Notes: a model not told the origin generated them from the sequence alone. Positions 42,381 to 51,521 are shown, counted from the stretch's first letter. The stretch: DNA of 64,000 nt from Variovorax fucosicus (GCF_030316825.1 NZ_JASZYU010000001.1:62001-126000); one strand, 5' to 3'. Numbers and translations are program-made.

Positions 42381-43451
42381 TCAGTTGTCCAGAAACTGCT
42401 CGCGGTGAATGCCTATCGCGTCCTGGACGGGACGGTCCGAGAAGCTGAACAGCACTGTCTCGTCGTCGGCTTCGAGCCGGAGGCCGGCCCACGAGGGCAC
42501 GACGAAGGTGTCTTGCGGCTGGAAGGCGAAGCGCTGGCCCGCGATCTCTGCCGTGCCGCGCCCTTCGACCACGCTGTACACCGCACCATCGGTGGCGCGA
42601 TGGCTCTTGCCCTTGAACGACTTCGGCAGCAGTTGCAGGCAGGTCGCCATGGTCGGCATGGGCGCCCCACCCGTGAGCGGGTTGACGTAGCGCAGCTTCC
42701 AGCCCAACCACTCGTCTGGCGCTTCCGCCTTCTGCAGCGCGGCCAGCGCTTCGCGGCTGCGCGCGTAGGGGTAGCTGAAGATCGGCGAGGTCGGCGACGT
42801 GTGCGTGTGGCGCACCGGCACCATGTTGTGCCCGAAGCGCGCATGGCTGTGGCCTTCAGGACGCGCCACGCTCTGTGAGGCCGCAGCATCGTTCTCGGCA
42901 AAGCCCGCATCGAAGAAGCGCACCAGCGGAATGTCCAGGCCATCGAGCCAGACCACCGGCTCGCTGTCGCCGTGCAAGCCCTCGTTGCCGTGGTCGTGCC
43001 AGGCCCATGAGGGCGTGATGATGAAGTCGCCCGGGAACATCGTCGTGCGTTCTCCACCGACCGTGGTGTAGGCCCCCTTGCCATCGACGATGAACCGGAG
43101 CGCCGACTGCACATGCCGATGCGACGGCGCGACCTCGCCCGGCATGATCAGTTGCAGGCCCGCATAAAGCGATTGCGTGATGCACGACCGGCCGGGCATG
43201 CCCGGGTTTTCGAGAATCAGCACGCGCCGGACCGCCTCTTGCGCAGTGATGAGTTCGGCCGACTCCATCAGGTGGGGCTTGATGTCCGCATAGCGCCAAA
43301 GCGCCGGCACGCACGGCGAAGCCGGCTCCCGCGGCACCAGCGCGTGCAGTTCTTCCCACAGCGGGGTCAGGTTCAGTGCCTTGATGCGCTCGTAATAGCG
43401 GCGACGCTGCGCAAGCGTGTCGAGCGTTGCCGGCGAGGCGATGGTGTCCAT
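42381..43451 (-). CDS. gentisate 1,2-dioxygenase
   Basis: A protein of 356 residues, a bicupin Fe(II) ring-cleavage dioxygenase that opens gentisate to maleylpyruvate. The iron-binding cupin block is PSHRHVQSALRFIVDGKGAYT near residue 120, with the later HDHG histidine pair near residue 165. The second cupin near 270-340 has HRATDGAVYSVVEGRG and FVVPSWAGLRLEA. The start MDTIASPATL is preceded by GGAGACAA. It is the first gene of the gentisate operon and is divergent from the LysR gene. Confidence 0.93.
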   Translation of the reverse strand: MDTIASPATLDTLAQRRRYYERIKALNLTPLWEELHALVPREPASPCVPALWRYADIKPHLMESAELITAQEAVRRVLILENPGMPGRSCITQSLYAGLQLIMPGEVAPSHRHVQSALRFIVDGKGAYTTVGGERTTMFPGDFIITPSWAWHDHGNEGLHGDSEPVVWLDGLDIPLVRFFDAGFAENDAAASQSVARPEGHSHARFGHNMVPVRHTHTSPTSPIFSYPYARSREALAALQKAEAPDEWLGWKLRYVNPLTGGAPMPTMATCLQLLPKSFKGKSHRATDGAVYSVVEGRGTAEIAGQRFAFQPQDTFVVPSWAGLRLEADDETVLFSFSDRPVQDAIGIHREQFLDN

Positions 43452-43510
43452 GTTGTCTCCTGAGAAGCGACGTCCTTGTCACTCGGGACCGGATTTTCCC
43501 GGCCCACCTC

Positions 43511-43537
43511 TATTCGAGCAACCATGTTCATGGAATA
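43511..43537. promoter_or_regulatory. divergent gentisate/LysR promoter, putative LysR site
   Basis: The 127-base gap holds a dyad CCATG-TT-CATGG (43522-43533) inside a TATTC/GAATA pair (43511-43515 and 43533-43537). The element lies 60 bases from the dioxygenase ATG and 42 bases from the LysR ATG. Spacing fits activation by the divergent LysR protein. Confidence 0.4.
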
Positions 43538-43578
43538 CTTCCAATCGCCTTTTCCAATAATTGTCTTGAAGCTTCACG

Positions 43579-44469
43579 ATGGCAGGACTCGATCTCGAAT
43601 GGCTGGCGGTGTTCGACGAGGTCTACAAGACCTCCAGCGTTTCCCGTGCGGCAGAGCGGCTGGGCATCGCCCAGGCTTCGGCGAGCATTGCGCTGGGCAA
43701 ACTGCGCACTCACTTTGACGACCAGCTGTTCAGCAGAACCGCGCGTGGCATGCAACCCACGCCGCGGGCCCAGGCGCTTCAGCCCGTCATGCGAAAGGTC
43801 TTGGCCGAACTCGAGCAGGCGCGTGCCAGCCGGCAGGTGTTCGACCCCAGGGTGGCGGACCGCGAGTTCCGCATCTGCATGACCGACATCAGCGAAGTCG
43901 TTGTCCTGCCGAAGCTGCTCAACCACCTGCGCACCGCGGCGCCGGGGGTACGCATTTATGTGGAGAAGATCTCGACCGCAAGCGCCCGGCGCCTGGAGGA
44001 TGGGGAGGTCGACCTGGCCGTGGGCTTCATGCCGCAGCTCGACGCCGGCTTCTATCAGACCGTTCTGTTTGCGCAGAACTTCGTCTGCCTGGCTGCGGCG
44101 GCGCACCCCCGCATCAGCACGCGCCTGACCAAGGCCGCCTATGCGCGCGAGAGCCATGTCGTGGTCACGGCCTCAGGCACCGGCCATGCCATCGTCGACA
44201 AGGTTCTCGCCGCGGCCGGCGTGGTGCGGCATGTGGCGCTGAGCGTGCCGAGCTTTCTTGGCGTCGCCAGGATCGTGGCGGAAACAGAGCTGATCGCCAC
44301 GGTGCCGCTTCGGTTCGGCCAGGCCATGCAGACGCGCGAACACATCCGCCTGATCCCGACGCCGCATGCCCTGCCGCACTATGACGTGAAGCAGCACTGG
44401 CACGAGCGGTTCAACGCCGACGCGGGCAATGTGTGGCTGCGTCGAACGGTGGCGCAACTGCTCGCGTGA
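43579..44469 (+). CDS. LysR family regulator of the gentisate operon
   Basis: A protein of 296 residues. The helix-turn-helix domain (about residues 5-65) has AVFDEVYKTSSVSRAAERLG and QASASIALGKLRTHF. The effector domain has MTDISEVVVLPKLLNHL, AVGFMPQLDAGFYQTVLF and DVKQHWHERFNAD. It resembles NagR/NahR-like regulators and is a clear paralogue of the LysR at 37015-37902. Divergent position next to the gentisate dioxygenase makes it the likely activator, with an aromatic acid as inducer. Confidence 0.92.
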   Translation: MAGLDLEWLAVFDEVYKTSSVSRAAERLGIAQASASIALGKLRTHFDDQLFSRTARGMQPTPRAQALQPVMRKVLAELEQARASRQVFDPRVADREFRICMTDISEVVVLPKLLNHLRTAAPGVRIYVEKISTASARRLEDGEVDLAVGFMPQLDAGFYQTVLFAQNFVCLAAAAHPRISTRLTKAAYARESHVVVTASGTGHAIVDKVLAAAGVVRHVALSVPSFLGVARIVAETELIATVPLRFGQAMQTREHIRLIPTPHALPHYDVKQHWHERFNADAGNVWLRRTVAQLLA

Positions 44470-44480
44470 ATGGGGGGCCC

Positions 44481-44852
44481 TCAGCGCCCCCGGGGAGTCT
44501 TGACAAATCGGGTGCGCTGCTTCTGCAGTGCCGCAAGCGCGACCAGTTCAGCCCGGCAGTCGGCCGGCGTCGCGATAAGACGGTAGGGGTTGCGGCGCAA
44601 CGCGGTGATCGCCTTCTCTGCGGCCACAGGATCCTTGGTCGATCCGACAAGCCCGGCGGCCACCATGGCCCGCGATTGCCGGGTAAAGCCCTTCTCGAAG
44701 GCAGGCGTGCCGCAGCGCGCCGCGACCACGCGGTAGTCTGCCTCCTGCTGCAGCGTTCCCCCGCTGGCCGGCGCCTGGGCTACCTGCCCGGTCGCGAAGC
44801 TCGACCACAGCAGGATCGGAATGGCAACTCGGCACCGGAATGAAACTGACAT
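44481..44852 (-). CDS. small secreted hypothetical protein
   Basis: A protein of 123 residues. The N-terminus has a Sec-type signal (VAIPILLWSSFATGQVAQA). The mature part is mostly helical, with one Cys in VAARCGTPAFEKGF and another in TPADCRAELVALAALQ, which could form a disulphide in the periplasm. No family is recognised. It converges with the LysR gene that ends 11 bases away. Function unknown. Confidence 0.65.
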   Translation of the reverse strand: MSVSFRCRVAIPILLWSSFATGQVAQAPASGGTLQQEADYRVVAARCGTPAFEKGFTRQSRAMVAAGLVGSTKDPVAAEKAITALRRNPYRLIATPADCRAELVALAALQKQRTRFVKTPRGR

Positions 44853-44973
44853 GCGAATACCCCCTTTGGAGAGTAAGCATCAGGTGGGGTCGCCCTGCCC
44901 TGCGCAGGCGATAGACCACTTCATCAGTCAGCATTTAGCTCGCGGTTCCTCCGCCACGGAACGGACAAAACAC

Positions 44974-45783
44974 CTAGCCGGCGGCCGTTCGACGCAGCGT
45001 CGGAAGGCCCACGCCGGTCGCTTCGAAGCCGCCATCCACCGCAAGCACCTGCCCGTTGACGTAGCTTGCCGCAGGGCTGCACAGGAACCCGACGGTGGAC
45101 GCGATCTCGTCCATGGAGCCGTACCGCCCGAGGGGGATGGTGTCGTGATAGTCGGCGCGAATGGCGGGCGTGTGAACCTGCCTGGCCATCTCCGTCTCCA
45201 CGGGCCCGGGCGCAATGGCATTCACCCGGATGCCGACAGCGCCCAGTTCGACCGCCTGCTGGCGGGTCAGGTGAATGAGCGCCGCCTTGCTCGTTCCGTA
45301 GGCGACGCGCAAGGTGCTGGCCCTCAAGCCCGAAATGGATGCGATGTTGACAATGGCGCCGCCGCCCGTGCGAAGCATGACGGGCGCACAGGCCTGCGAG
45401 CAAAGGAAGGCCCCATCCAGGTTGGTCGCGAAGACGGTTCTCCATTCCTGGAACGTCGTCGTCCCGATGCTCTTGAAGACGGCAACACCTGCGTTGTTGA
45501 CCAGGTAGTCGATGCGGCCGAATCGGGCCACGCCCCGGTCGATGCTGACTTGCACCTGGTCCGGCTGGGACACATCACAGTTCAGCGCCAGGACACGCGC
45601 GTCATCGTTCAGGGCGGCTTGCGCCTTCGACAAGGTCTCTGCGTCGATGTCCAGCATGAGGACACAGTGCCCGCTGTCGAGAAACCATTGGGTGATTGCG
45701 AGGCCGATACCGCGCGCTGCGCCGGTCACCACCGCGACCGGCATGGCTGGTTGTGAAGGCGGGTCGATCTTTGAATGGGACAT
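44974..45783 (-). CDS. SDR family oxidoreductase
   Basis: A protein of 269 residues, a classical short-chain dehydrogenase. The cofactor site VVTGAARGIGLAI is near residues 18-30, NNAGVA near 94, the catalytic Ser in IVNIASISG, and the YGTSK motif (catalytic Tyr and Lys) near 161. VNAIAPGPVETEMA follows. Substrate unknown; probably a 3-oxoacyl or alcohol/ketone reductase. It follows the HSL-type esterase by 90 bases on the same strand, suggesting an ester-to-ketone catabolic pair. Confidence 0.92.
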   Translation of the reverse strand: MSHSKIDPPSQPAMPVAVVTGAARGIGLAITQWFLDSGHCVLMLDIDAETLSKAQAALNDDARVLALNCDVSQPDQVQVSIDRGVARFGRIDYLVNNAGVAVFKSIGTTTFQEWRTVFATNLDGAFLCSQACAPVMLRTGGGAIVNIASISGLRASTLRVAYGTSKAALIHLTRQQAVELGAVGIRVNAIAPGPVETEMARQVHTPAIRADYHDTIPLGRYGSMDEIASTVGFLCSPAASYVNGQVLAVDGGFEATGVGLPTLRRTAAG

Positions 45784-45873
45784 GACGGATCCGGTAAGGG
45801 GTAGCCATGGATTGTCGCCAGCCCTTGCCCGATCAGCACATCGATGGGTTTTTTGCTGCGCAAGGCCCCAGGT

Positions 45874-46848
45874 TCAGCTCGAGCATAGCTGCGCGCGCAG
45901 CCATCCGGCCAGATCGGCCATCACCTGGGTGCCCAGCGGCGACACCGCGGTGAAGTGAAGGCAGGCGTGGATGGCACCGGGGTAGTGGCGGTGCTCGGTC
46001 GGCACGCCGGCCTGCGCGATGCGCAGCGCCAGCGCATGTCCTTCGTCACGCAGCGGGTCGTGGCCCATGGTGGCCAGCCAGGTGGACGGCAGCGTGCCCA
46101 GCGCCTGCGAGTGCAGCAAGGCGAAATCGGCGTGGCGTGCCAGCTCCTGGCGCGCGCCGAGGTAGCAGTCGATGAACCATTGCATGACACCGTTGGTGAG
46201 GAACTTGCCCTCGCCGTTCTCGGCCATCGAAGGGCTTGGTTCGCTGTAGTGCTGGGCGACCGGGTAGATGAGGCCCAGCGCGCGCGGCGCGATGGCGCCA
46301 GCGCTACGCAGCGCTGCCACAGCGGCGAGTTGCGCACCCGCGCTGTCGCCGGCCAGCGCGATGCGCGACGGATCGGCGCCGAGTTCGCGTGCGTGCGCGG
46401 CCACCCAGCCCAGCGCGCAGGCAACGTCGTCGACCGCCGCCGGAAAGGGATGCTCGGGCGCCAGCCGGTAGTCCACCGCCACCACCACGGCGGCCACGTC
46501 ATGGCACAGGGTGCGGCAGATCTTGTCGTGGGTTTCGAGGTCGCCGATCACGAAGCCGCCGCCGTGCACATAGAGCAGCAAGGGCAGCGGCCCCTGGGCA
46601 TCGGGCTGGTAGATGCGCAGCATCAACGGGCCGCCGACTCCGTCGATGGTGCGGTCGTTCGCAGAAGCGATGGCTGGCGCCGGCAGGCCCAGGCCGGCCG
46701 CCAGGTCGCGGTAGATCTGGCGCGCCACCGGCGGCGGCAGCGACTCCAGCGGCGGGTTGCCTTGTGCAGCGGCTTGCGCCAGAAAGCCGGCGAGCGCCGG
46801 GTCGAGCGGCGCCGGGTCGAGCACAGCGGGGATGGAGGCGTGGGTCAT
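45874..46848 (-). CDS. HSL-type alpha/beta hydrolase (esterase)
   Basis: A protein of 324 residues, hormone-sensitive-lipase-like family (group IV esterase). The oxyanion motif YVHGGGFVIGDLETHD is near residue 83, followed by DYRLAPEHPFPAAVDD and the nucleophile motif ALAGDSAGAQLAAVAAL near residue 155. The catalytic Asp and His lie in GHDPLRDEG and GAIHACLHF. The ATG at 46848 was chosen because the alpha/beta-hydrolase cap starts just after it; the longer upstream frame lacks support. Preferred substrates are usually short acyl esters. Confidence 0.9.
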   Translation of the reverse strand: MTHASIPAVLDPAPLDPALAGFLAQAAAQGNPPLESLPPPVARQIYRDLAAGLGLPAPAIASANDRTIDGVGGPLMLRIYQPDAQGPLPLLLYVHGGGFVIGDLETHDKICRTLCHDVAAVVVAVDYRLAPEHPFPAAVDDVACALGWVAAHARELGADPSRIALAGDSAGAQLAAVAALRSAGAIAPRALGLIYPVAQHYSEPSPSMAENGEGKFLTNGVMQWFIDCYLGARQELARHADFALLHSQALGTLPSTWLATMGHDPLRDEGHALALRIAQAGVPTEHRHYPGAIHACLHFTAVSPLGTQVMADLAGWLRAQLCSS

Positions 46849-47059
46849 TGGGGTTGTCCAGGTGTTTGTCTCGGCCTTCCTTGTGCAACGGTCGTACCAG
46901 CGGCGCCGCGACGGGGGTGGCCCGACGCCGCTGCGTGACGCTTTTTCATTGGTGGAGTCAGGGAATTCCCGGGCCTTGATGGTTATCCTGGATAACTGGC
47001 TTATCCGGATCCGCGTTTTCATCAAATGATCAAAAATCGGTCCCGCGTTTCACCAAACG

Positions 47060-47650
47060 ATGAACCACGGCCCACCCTCTATTCGAATGCTGTTCCACCT
47101 CTTCGCCCACGACAACCACTCATGGATGGTCGGATCGACCGATCGCATCCACCCCGAATCCGGTTGTCCCGTCTGCCCGAAATGCGGCTACCGGATCGAT
47201 CGCGATTTCACAGCCAGAAACTTCTCGCTCCGACAGAAGCGGTACGACATCTCCTGCTGCTACGACGGTGCCGTCATCGTCAGCACCAGATTCAAGGAAC
47301 TGTGCGCCTCAATGGGCGCCGATCGGCTGGCGTTCACTTCGCTCGAAGCGAACCCCGGCTTCTTCCACCTCAAGTGCACGGATCCGGTAGCGCTGGACTA
47401 CGACGCGATGGGAACAGCGCGCACCCGCTTCTGCCCCGAGTGCGGAATTTTTCGGGATTTCACAGGCTATGGTCGCATCGTCTTGCTCGGCGACCCGACC
47501 ATCTCGGCAACGGAGCTGGTGTTTTCCGACGGCCGGTTCGGCTCGAACAACGAGTCGATCCCGCTACTGATCGCCGGTGGGGAGTTTGCTAGCGCATTCA
47601 AGGCTGCGCAGTTCAAGGGGATCGCCTCTTGTGAACCGATCAATGCCTGA
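47060..47650 (+). CDS. double zinc-knuckle protein, resembles SitI6-type immunity
   Basis: A protein of 196 residues without signal or membrane segment. It has CPVCPKCG at residues 36-43 and CPECG at 125-129, four metal-binding cysteines far apart, and after the first knuckle a beta/alpha motif VIVSTRFKEL that repeats in modified form after the second (GGEFASAFKAAQFKG). The general plan resembles the 'double-CXXCG' immunity family (SitI6 type). This is a resemblance of pattern, not proof. An in-frame ATG at codon 10 is an alternative start. It lies 12 bases before another unknown gene with which it is likely transcribed. Confidence 0.65.
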   Translation: MNHGPPSIRMLFHLFAHDNHSWMVGSTDRIHPESGCPVCPKCGYRIDRDFTARNFSLRQKRYDISCCYDGAVIVSTRFKELCASMGADRLAFTSLEANPGFFHLKCTDPVALDYDAMGTARTRFCPECGIFRDFTGYGRIVLLGDPTISATELVFSDGRFGSNNESIPLLIAGGEFASAFKAAQFKGIASCEPINA

Positions 47651-47662
47651 GGAGCAGGAACC

Positions 47663-48913
47663 GTGGACGTCAAGCACAAGCGAACCCTGAACGACATTCG
47701 CTACTTCGAATCGCCGGGCTTGCCCTCTGAAGATTTGCCCATGCCCCACTACATGGGCAAGCTCTTCACGGCCCCGCCCTCGTCGGTAGCATTCGGCCAG
47801 TTGATTGGAGGCAAATGCGCCGAGCTGAAGCTGACCATCTCGGGCGGAAGCTCGCTCTATCTGCTCTTTACCCCCGCAATACCTGATGGGCAGCTGCGAC
47901 GCCTCGAATACACCGCAGAGAAATGGCAAACATGGGCCGCCTACGGCTTGCAGACGTCGTTCAACGCGATGAGCCCGGACGAGCAAGCCGCGCTGGTGCG
48001 AGCCGCGACATTTCAAGCACTGAGATTCTTGTCGGCTGACCTTGAAGCCATACAGAACATTGCAGACCAGTATCAAACGCATGGCGAACTTTTGCGTGTT
48101 CGACTTGTCGACAAGACCGTCCGCGGCCACAGGCTGGTCGTCTCATGCGAAGTCCGGCCGCATGGGGATGTGTCACGCCTGTGGCTGGAAGTCACCGAGG
48201 CAAAGAGCGGGCGTCGCGCCGATATGCCGCTCACGCCGATGCGATGGTGGGTTCACGGGAAGTTTCTTGCCCAGGACGCGTTGATCCAGGGTCCGGAAAT
48301 CGTCATTCGTCCGCGAAAGTCCTCGGCCGCGGACTACTACACCAAGGGCTATGCCGTTCCGTTTCGCATTCGAATCGACAGCTTGTTCCCGCCTGACCTC
48401 GTAGAGGGGCCGCATAAAGCATTGGAGCAAGACATCTTGAAGAAGAAAAGCATCGTCGGCCACTCGGATCTCCTGAATCCGACCATCGCCACACGCAAGC
48501 CGGTCGATGAGCTCTCGGCCTCGGATCTCGAGGCGTTCCCCGTCTGGGAGTTCGCCATGGACGAGGAGCAAGTCGACGAACAGGACGAAACCTGGGTGAA
48601 GCCCGTGCCGGCCGCCGAGGTGCCGGCTGACGGCTCCTCGCTCAGCGTGGCCGCTGCCCTCAAGCTGGCCAACGGACAGGTCTTTCCCGGTGTGATGTTC
48701 TGCGACACGCATGCCGGCTTCGATATCGCGGCGGTGGCCCTCCTCACGACCGAAGGCCGCGTCCTGTTTTCACGGAACGACTCGCCCTCCGAAATCCGGC
48801 GCAGCCTGAAACGGCTCGGGCTGGCCCGCCAGCATGTTTTCCCGCTGGACTATTGCACCCGTGCACCCTCGGCGCGCACAGGCATCCCGGAGCGCGGCAC
48901 CTTCAACGCCTGA
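47663..48913 (+). CDS. unknown protein, possible immunity-like C-terminal domain
   Basis: A protein of 416 residues starting with GTG after a GGAG site. No signal peptide or membrane segment is visible. The N-terminal 190 residues contain DGQLRRLEYTAEKWQTW and a long helix region. From about residue 290 there is FPVWEFAMDEEQVDEQDETWVKP, an acidic phrase I associate with small immunity-type proteins and other conserved unknowns. The last 75 residues alternate strands and helices (GVMFCDTHAGFDIAAVALLT). I cannot name the family. Its stop overlaps the convergent LysR gene by 11 bases. Confidence 0.6.
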   Translation: MDVKHKRTLNDIRYFESPGLPSEDLPMPHYMGKLFTAPPSSVAFGQLIGGKCAELKLTISGGSSLYLLFTPAIPDGQLRRLEYTAEKWQTWAAYGLQTSFNAMSPDEQAALVRAATFQALRFLSADLEAIQNIADQYQTHGELLRVRLVDKTVRGHRLVVSCEVRPHGDVSRLWLEVTEAKSGRRADMPLTPMRWWVHGKFLAQDALIQGPEIVIRPRKSSAADYYTKGYAVPFRIRIDSLFPPDLVEGPHKALEQDILKKKSIVGHSDLLNPTIATRKPVDELSASDLEAFPVWEFAMDEEQVDEQDETWVKPVPAAEVPADGSSLSVAAALKLANGQVFPGVMFCDTHAGFDIAAVALLTTEGRVLFSRNDSPSEIRRSLKRLGLARQHVFPLDYCTRAPSARTGIPERGTFNA

Positions 48914-49784
48914 AGTCGAGCTCCTGCAGCAACTGCGCCGTGCCGCGGGTCAGGCGGGTTGCAGGCCGAGCCACCGGTGTCGCAAGCACCAATGCATTCC
49001 AGATGGCGGGTGGCCCGATCGGGGAACGTGGCAACGCATCGTCCGCGCTCGCGCCAAGCGCGCTTTCCGGAAGAATCGTGCACCCGACGCCGGTCGCGAC
49101 CAGCGCGAGCGCGGTGCGCACGGCGCCGACCTCGGCAAGTACCTGAAGCTCGATGTGGCGCGGCCCCAGAACGGAGTCGAGCAGGTGGCGGATCGCATTG
49201 GGCGCGCTGGGCAGCACCATGGGGTAGTTCGCAAGCGCCGACAACCCGACCCGGGCTGGCAGCTTGCTCTTTGGCGGCGCGACCAGCAGAAGCCGCTCTC
49301 GCATCAGTGGCTGAAACGCAAGTTGGGGTGTCGCAGCCGGATCAAAGAGCAGCGCCAGATCAAGCCGCCCCGCAATCAGGGATTCGCGCAGGGCAACGCT
49401 CAGCCCCTCGAGCACCGTGATCACCGCGCGTGGAAATTTTTCCCTGAACCGCTGGATGAGAGGCGCGCTGAGGCCCAGCGCGACGCGCGGCGGCAGTCCC
49501 ACCACGATCCGCCCGCCAGGGCTCTCGTCCATCTCCCGGAGCTCGTCTTGCGCGCGGCGCGAAATATCCAGCATCGCGCGCGCATGGACGAGCAAGGCCT
49601 CCCCCGCTTCGGTGGTGGTCACGCCGCGCCCCGTTCTCACCAGCAATCGTTGCCCGAGATCTTTTTCCAGCAGCGCGATCTGCCTGCTGAGGCTCGGCTG
49701 TGCCAGGTCGAGCACCACCGCGCCGCGGCTGAAACTGCCCGCGTCGACCACGGTCACGAAGTACAGAAGTTGGCGCAGTTCCAT
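48903..49784 (-). CDS. LysR family regulator of the 49.9-kb operon
   Basis: A protein of 293 residues from MELRQLLYFVTVVDAGSF. The helix-turn-helix is residues 1-60 (VLDLAQPSLSRQIALLE), followed by LLVRTGRGVTTTEAGE and an effector domain (GGRIVVGLPPRV, AIWNALVLATPVARP). It resembles the CbbR/TsaR-like NAC subgroup. It is divergent from the amidohydrolase operon with 70 bases between starts, so it most likely regulates it. The longer upstream frame is not used. Confidence 0.92.
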   Translation of the reverse strand: MELRQLLYFVTVVDAGSFSRGAVVLDLAQPSLSRQIALLEKDLGQRLLVRTGRGVTTTEAGEALLVHARAMLDISRRAQDELREMDESPGGRIVVGLPPRVALGLSAPLIQRFREKFPRAVITVLEGLSVALRESLIAGRLDLALLFDPAATPQLAFQPLMRERLLLVAPPKSKLPARVGLSALANYPMVLPSAPNAIRHLLDSVLGPRHIELQVLAEVGAVRTALALVATGVGCTILPESALGASADDALPRSPIGPPAIWNALVLATPVARPATRLTRGTAQLLQELDFRR

Positions 49785-49854
49785 AGCTGATGAGCATATC
49801 TGATATAGCGATGATGTCCTTACGCCGGGTGTTCCCGATCGCGAAACTCGCTTC

Positions 49855-50694
49855 ATGACAACAACCCTTCCCTCGGGGGCCTGCAACGCCCACTGCCACG
49901 TCTTCGGCCCCGGCGCGCGTTTTCCGTACGCAGCCGACGCCACTTTCGTCCCCGCGGAAGATGCACCCAAGGAAGCCCTCTACGCATTGAATGACCGGCT
50001 CGGCCTCGAGCGCTGCGTGGTCGTGCAGTCCGCCTGCCACGGCTTCGACAACCGTGCGGCCGAAGACGCAGTTGCCGCGCGGCCTTCTACCTATCGCGCC
50101 ATTGCCCTTCTGCCGACCGATGTCGACGACGCCGAGCTGAAGCGACTCGACGCCGCAGGCTTTCGTGGCGTGAGGTTCAACTTCATGGGCCACCTCGGCC
50201 GGCACACCCCTATCGAAGATGTCCTGTCATTGGCGGCCCGCTTCGCGCCACTCGGCTGGCATCTGCAGATCCACGGCGATCCCGCCCTCCTCACCGACCT
50301 GGCACCCGCGTTGCGCCGTTCGCCGACGCCGGTCGTCATCGACCATATCGGCCGGATCGATGCGTCGCAGGGAATCGACCAGCCGGACTTCCAGGCGCTG
50401 CTGCGGCTGATGTCCGACGAGCGCTTCTGGGTCAAGGTGAGCGGTATGGATCGCATCACGCGGCTTGGGCCGCCCTACGCTGATGCCCAGCCCTTTGCCC
50501 GCATGCTGGTCGCCGAATTCGGAGATCGCGTGGTCTGGGGCAACGACTGGCCGCATCCCAATCACGCCGGGCCCCTGCCCGACGAGCAGCAGCTTGTCGA
50601 CCTCATTGCCGAGGTCGCGCCGACGCAAGCCGCGCGCCAGGCACTGCTGGTTCGCAATCCCCAACAACTCTACCGGTTTGAAGACAGAACATGA
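49855..50694 (+). CDS. amidohydrolase-2 family lactonase, LigI-like
   Basis: A protein of 279 residues, a (beta/alpha)8-barrel of the amidohydrolase superfamily. Metal and active-site motifs are CNAHCHVFGP near residue 10, RFNFMGH near 106, LQIHGDP near 137, VVIDHIGRID near 160 and WGNDWPHPNH near 230, exactly the set of LigI-type 2-pyrone-4,6-dicarboxylate hydrolases. LigI works in protocatechuate and gallate meta-cleavage, opening a lactone to a dicarboxylate. This gene is probably a lactonase for a related substrate. Its stop overlaps the SDR start (ATGA). Confidence 0.87.
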   Translation: MTTTLPSGACNAHCHVFGPGARFPYAADATFVPAEDAPKEALYALNDRLGLERCVVVQSACHGFDNRAAEDAVAARPSTYRAIALLPTDVDDAELKRLDAAGFRGVRFNFMGHLGRHTPIEDVLSLAARFAPLGWHLQIHGDPALLTDLAPALRRSPTPVVIDHIGRIDASQGIDQPDFQALLRLMSDERFWVKVSGMDRITRLGPPYADAQPFARMLVAEFGDRVVWGNDWPHPNHAGPLPDEQQLVDLIAEVAPTQAARQALLVRNPQQLYRFEDRT

Positions 50695-51491
50695 GCCTTC
50701 GATTCAACAACAAGGTGGCCATCGTCACCGGCGCCGGATGTGTCGGTGCCGGGTGGGGAAACGGCCGTGCCATCGCGGTGCGCCTCGCCGAAGAAGGCGC
50801 CAGGGTCCTGGCGGTGGATCGCGATCGCGCGCGGCTTGACGAAACGCTCGAGCTGGCCGGCGACGCCCGTGCGTCCATCACGCCCTGGGTCTGCGACGTG
50901 ACGAGCAGCGCGAGCGTGGCTGCAATGGCGACCGCCTGCCTGGACGCCTACGGCACGATCGACATCCTCGTCAACAACGTGGGAGGCTCTGCGGCAGGCG
51001 GTCCGGTCGAACTGGCCGAAGACGCCTGGGATTCGCAGATCGACATCAACCTCAAGAGCGTGTTTCTCACCTGCAAGCATGTGCTGCCCACGATGCTTGC
51101 AAAGGGTGCCGGAGCCATCGTCAATATCTCGTCGACATCGGGCATGCGATGGACCGGCAGCGCCCAGGTTGCCTATGCCGCAACCAAGGCCGGCGTCATC
51201 CAGATGTCGCGGGTGATCGCAGTCCAGCATGCGGCCCAGGGAGTGCGCGTCAACAGCGTCGTGCCGGGACAGCTGCACACGCCCATGGTGGAGACGCGCC
51301 TCGCCGGGCAAAGGGCGGGCGGCGATGTCGACGCCCTGCTGGCCCAGCGCCAGAAGCGCATCCCGCTGGGCTTCATGGGCGATGGCCGGGACACCGCGAG
51401 CGCGGTGTTGTTCCTGGCCAGCGACGAGGCCCGCTTCATCACGGGCACAGAGCTGGTCGTCGACGGCGGCATGACCGCGCGCTGCGACTGA
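50691..51491 (+). CDS. SDR family oxidoreductase
   Basis: A protein of 266 residues. The nucleotide site VTGAGCVGAGWGNGRAIA has a longer loop than the usual GxxxGxG, as in some 3-oxoacyl-ACP reductase-like SDRs. NNVGGSAAGG follows, then the catalytic Ser in VNISSTSG and YAATK (Tyr/Lys) near residue 163, and VNSVVPGQLHTPM. The C-terminal VDGGMTARCD is intact. It is translationally coupled to the LigI-like gene. The substrate is probably a hydroxy or keto intermediate in the same pathway. Confidence 0.92.
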   Translation: MSLRFNNKVAIVTGAGCVGAGWGNGRAIAVRLAEEGARVLAVDRDRARLDETLELAGDARASITPWVCDVTSSASVAAMATACLDAYGTIDILVNNVGGSAAGGPVELAEDAWDSQIDINLKSVFLTCKHVLPTMLAKGAGAIVNISSTSGMRWTGSAQVAYAATKAGVIQMSRVIAVQHAAQGVRVNSVVPGQLHTPMVETRLAGQRAGGDVDALLAQRQKRIPLGFMGDGRDTASAVLFLASDEARFITGTELVVDGGMTARCD

Positions 51492-51521
51492 ACGCCCAAC
51501 TACTACAAGAAGGAGACATTC

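Noticed and set aside
44853..44973. terminator between the secreted protein and SDR genes
   Set aside because: Only weak GC-rich complementarity without a T-run.
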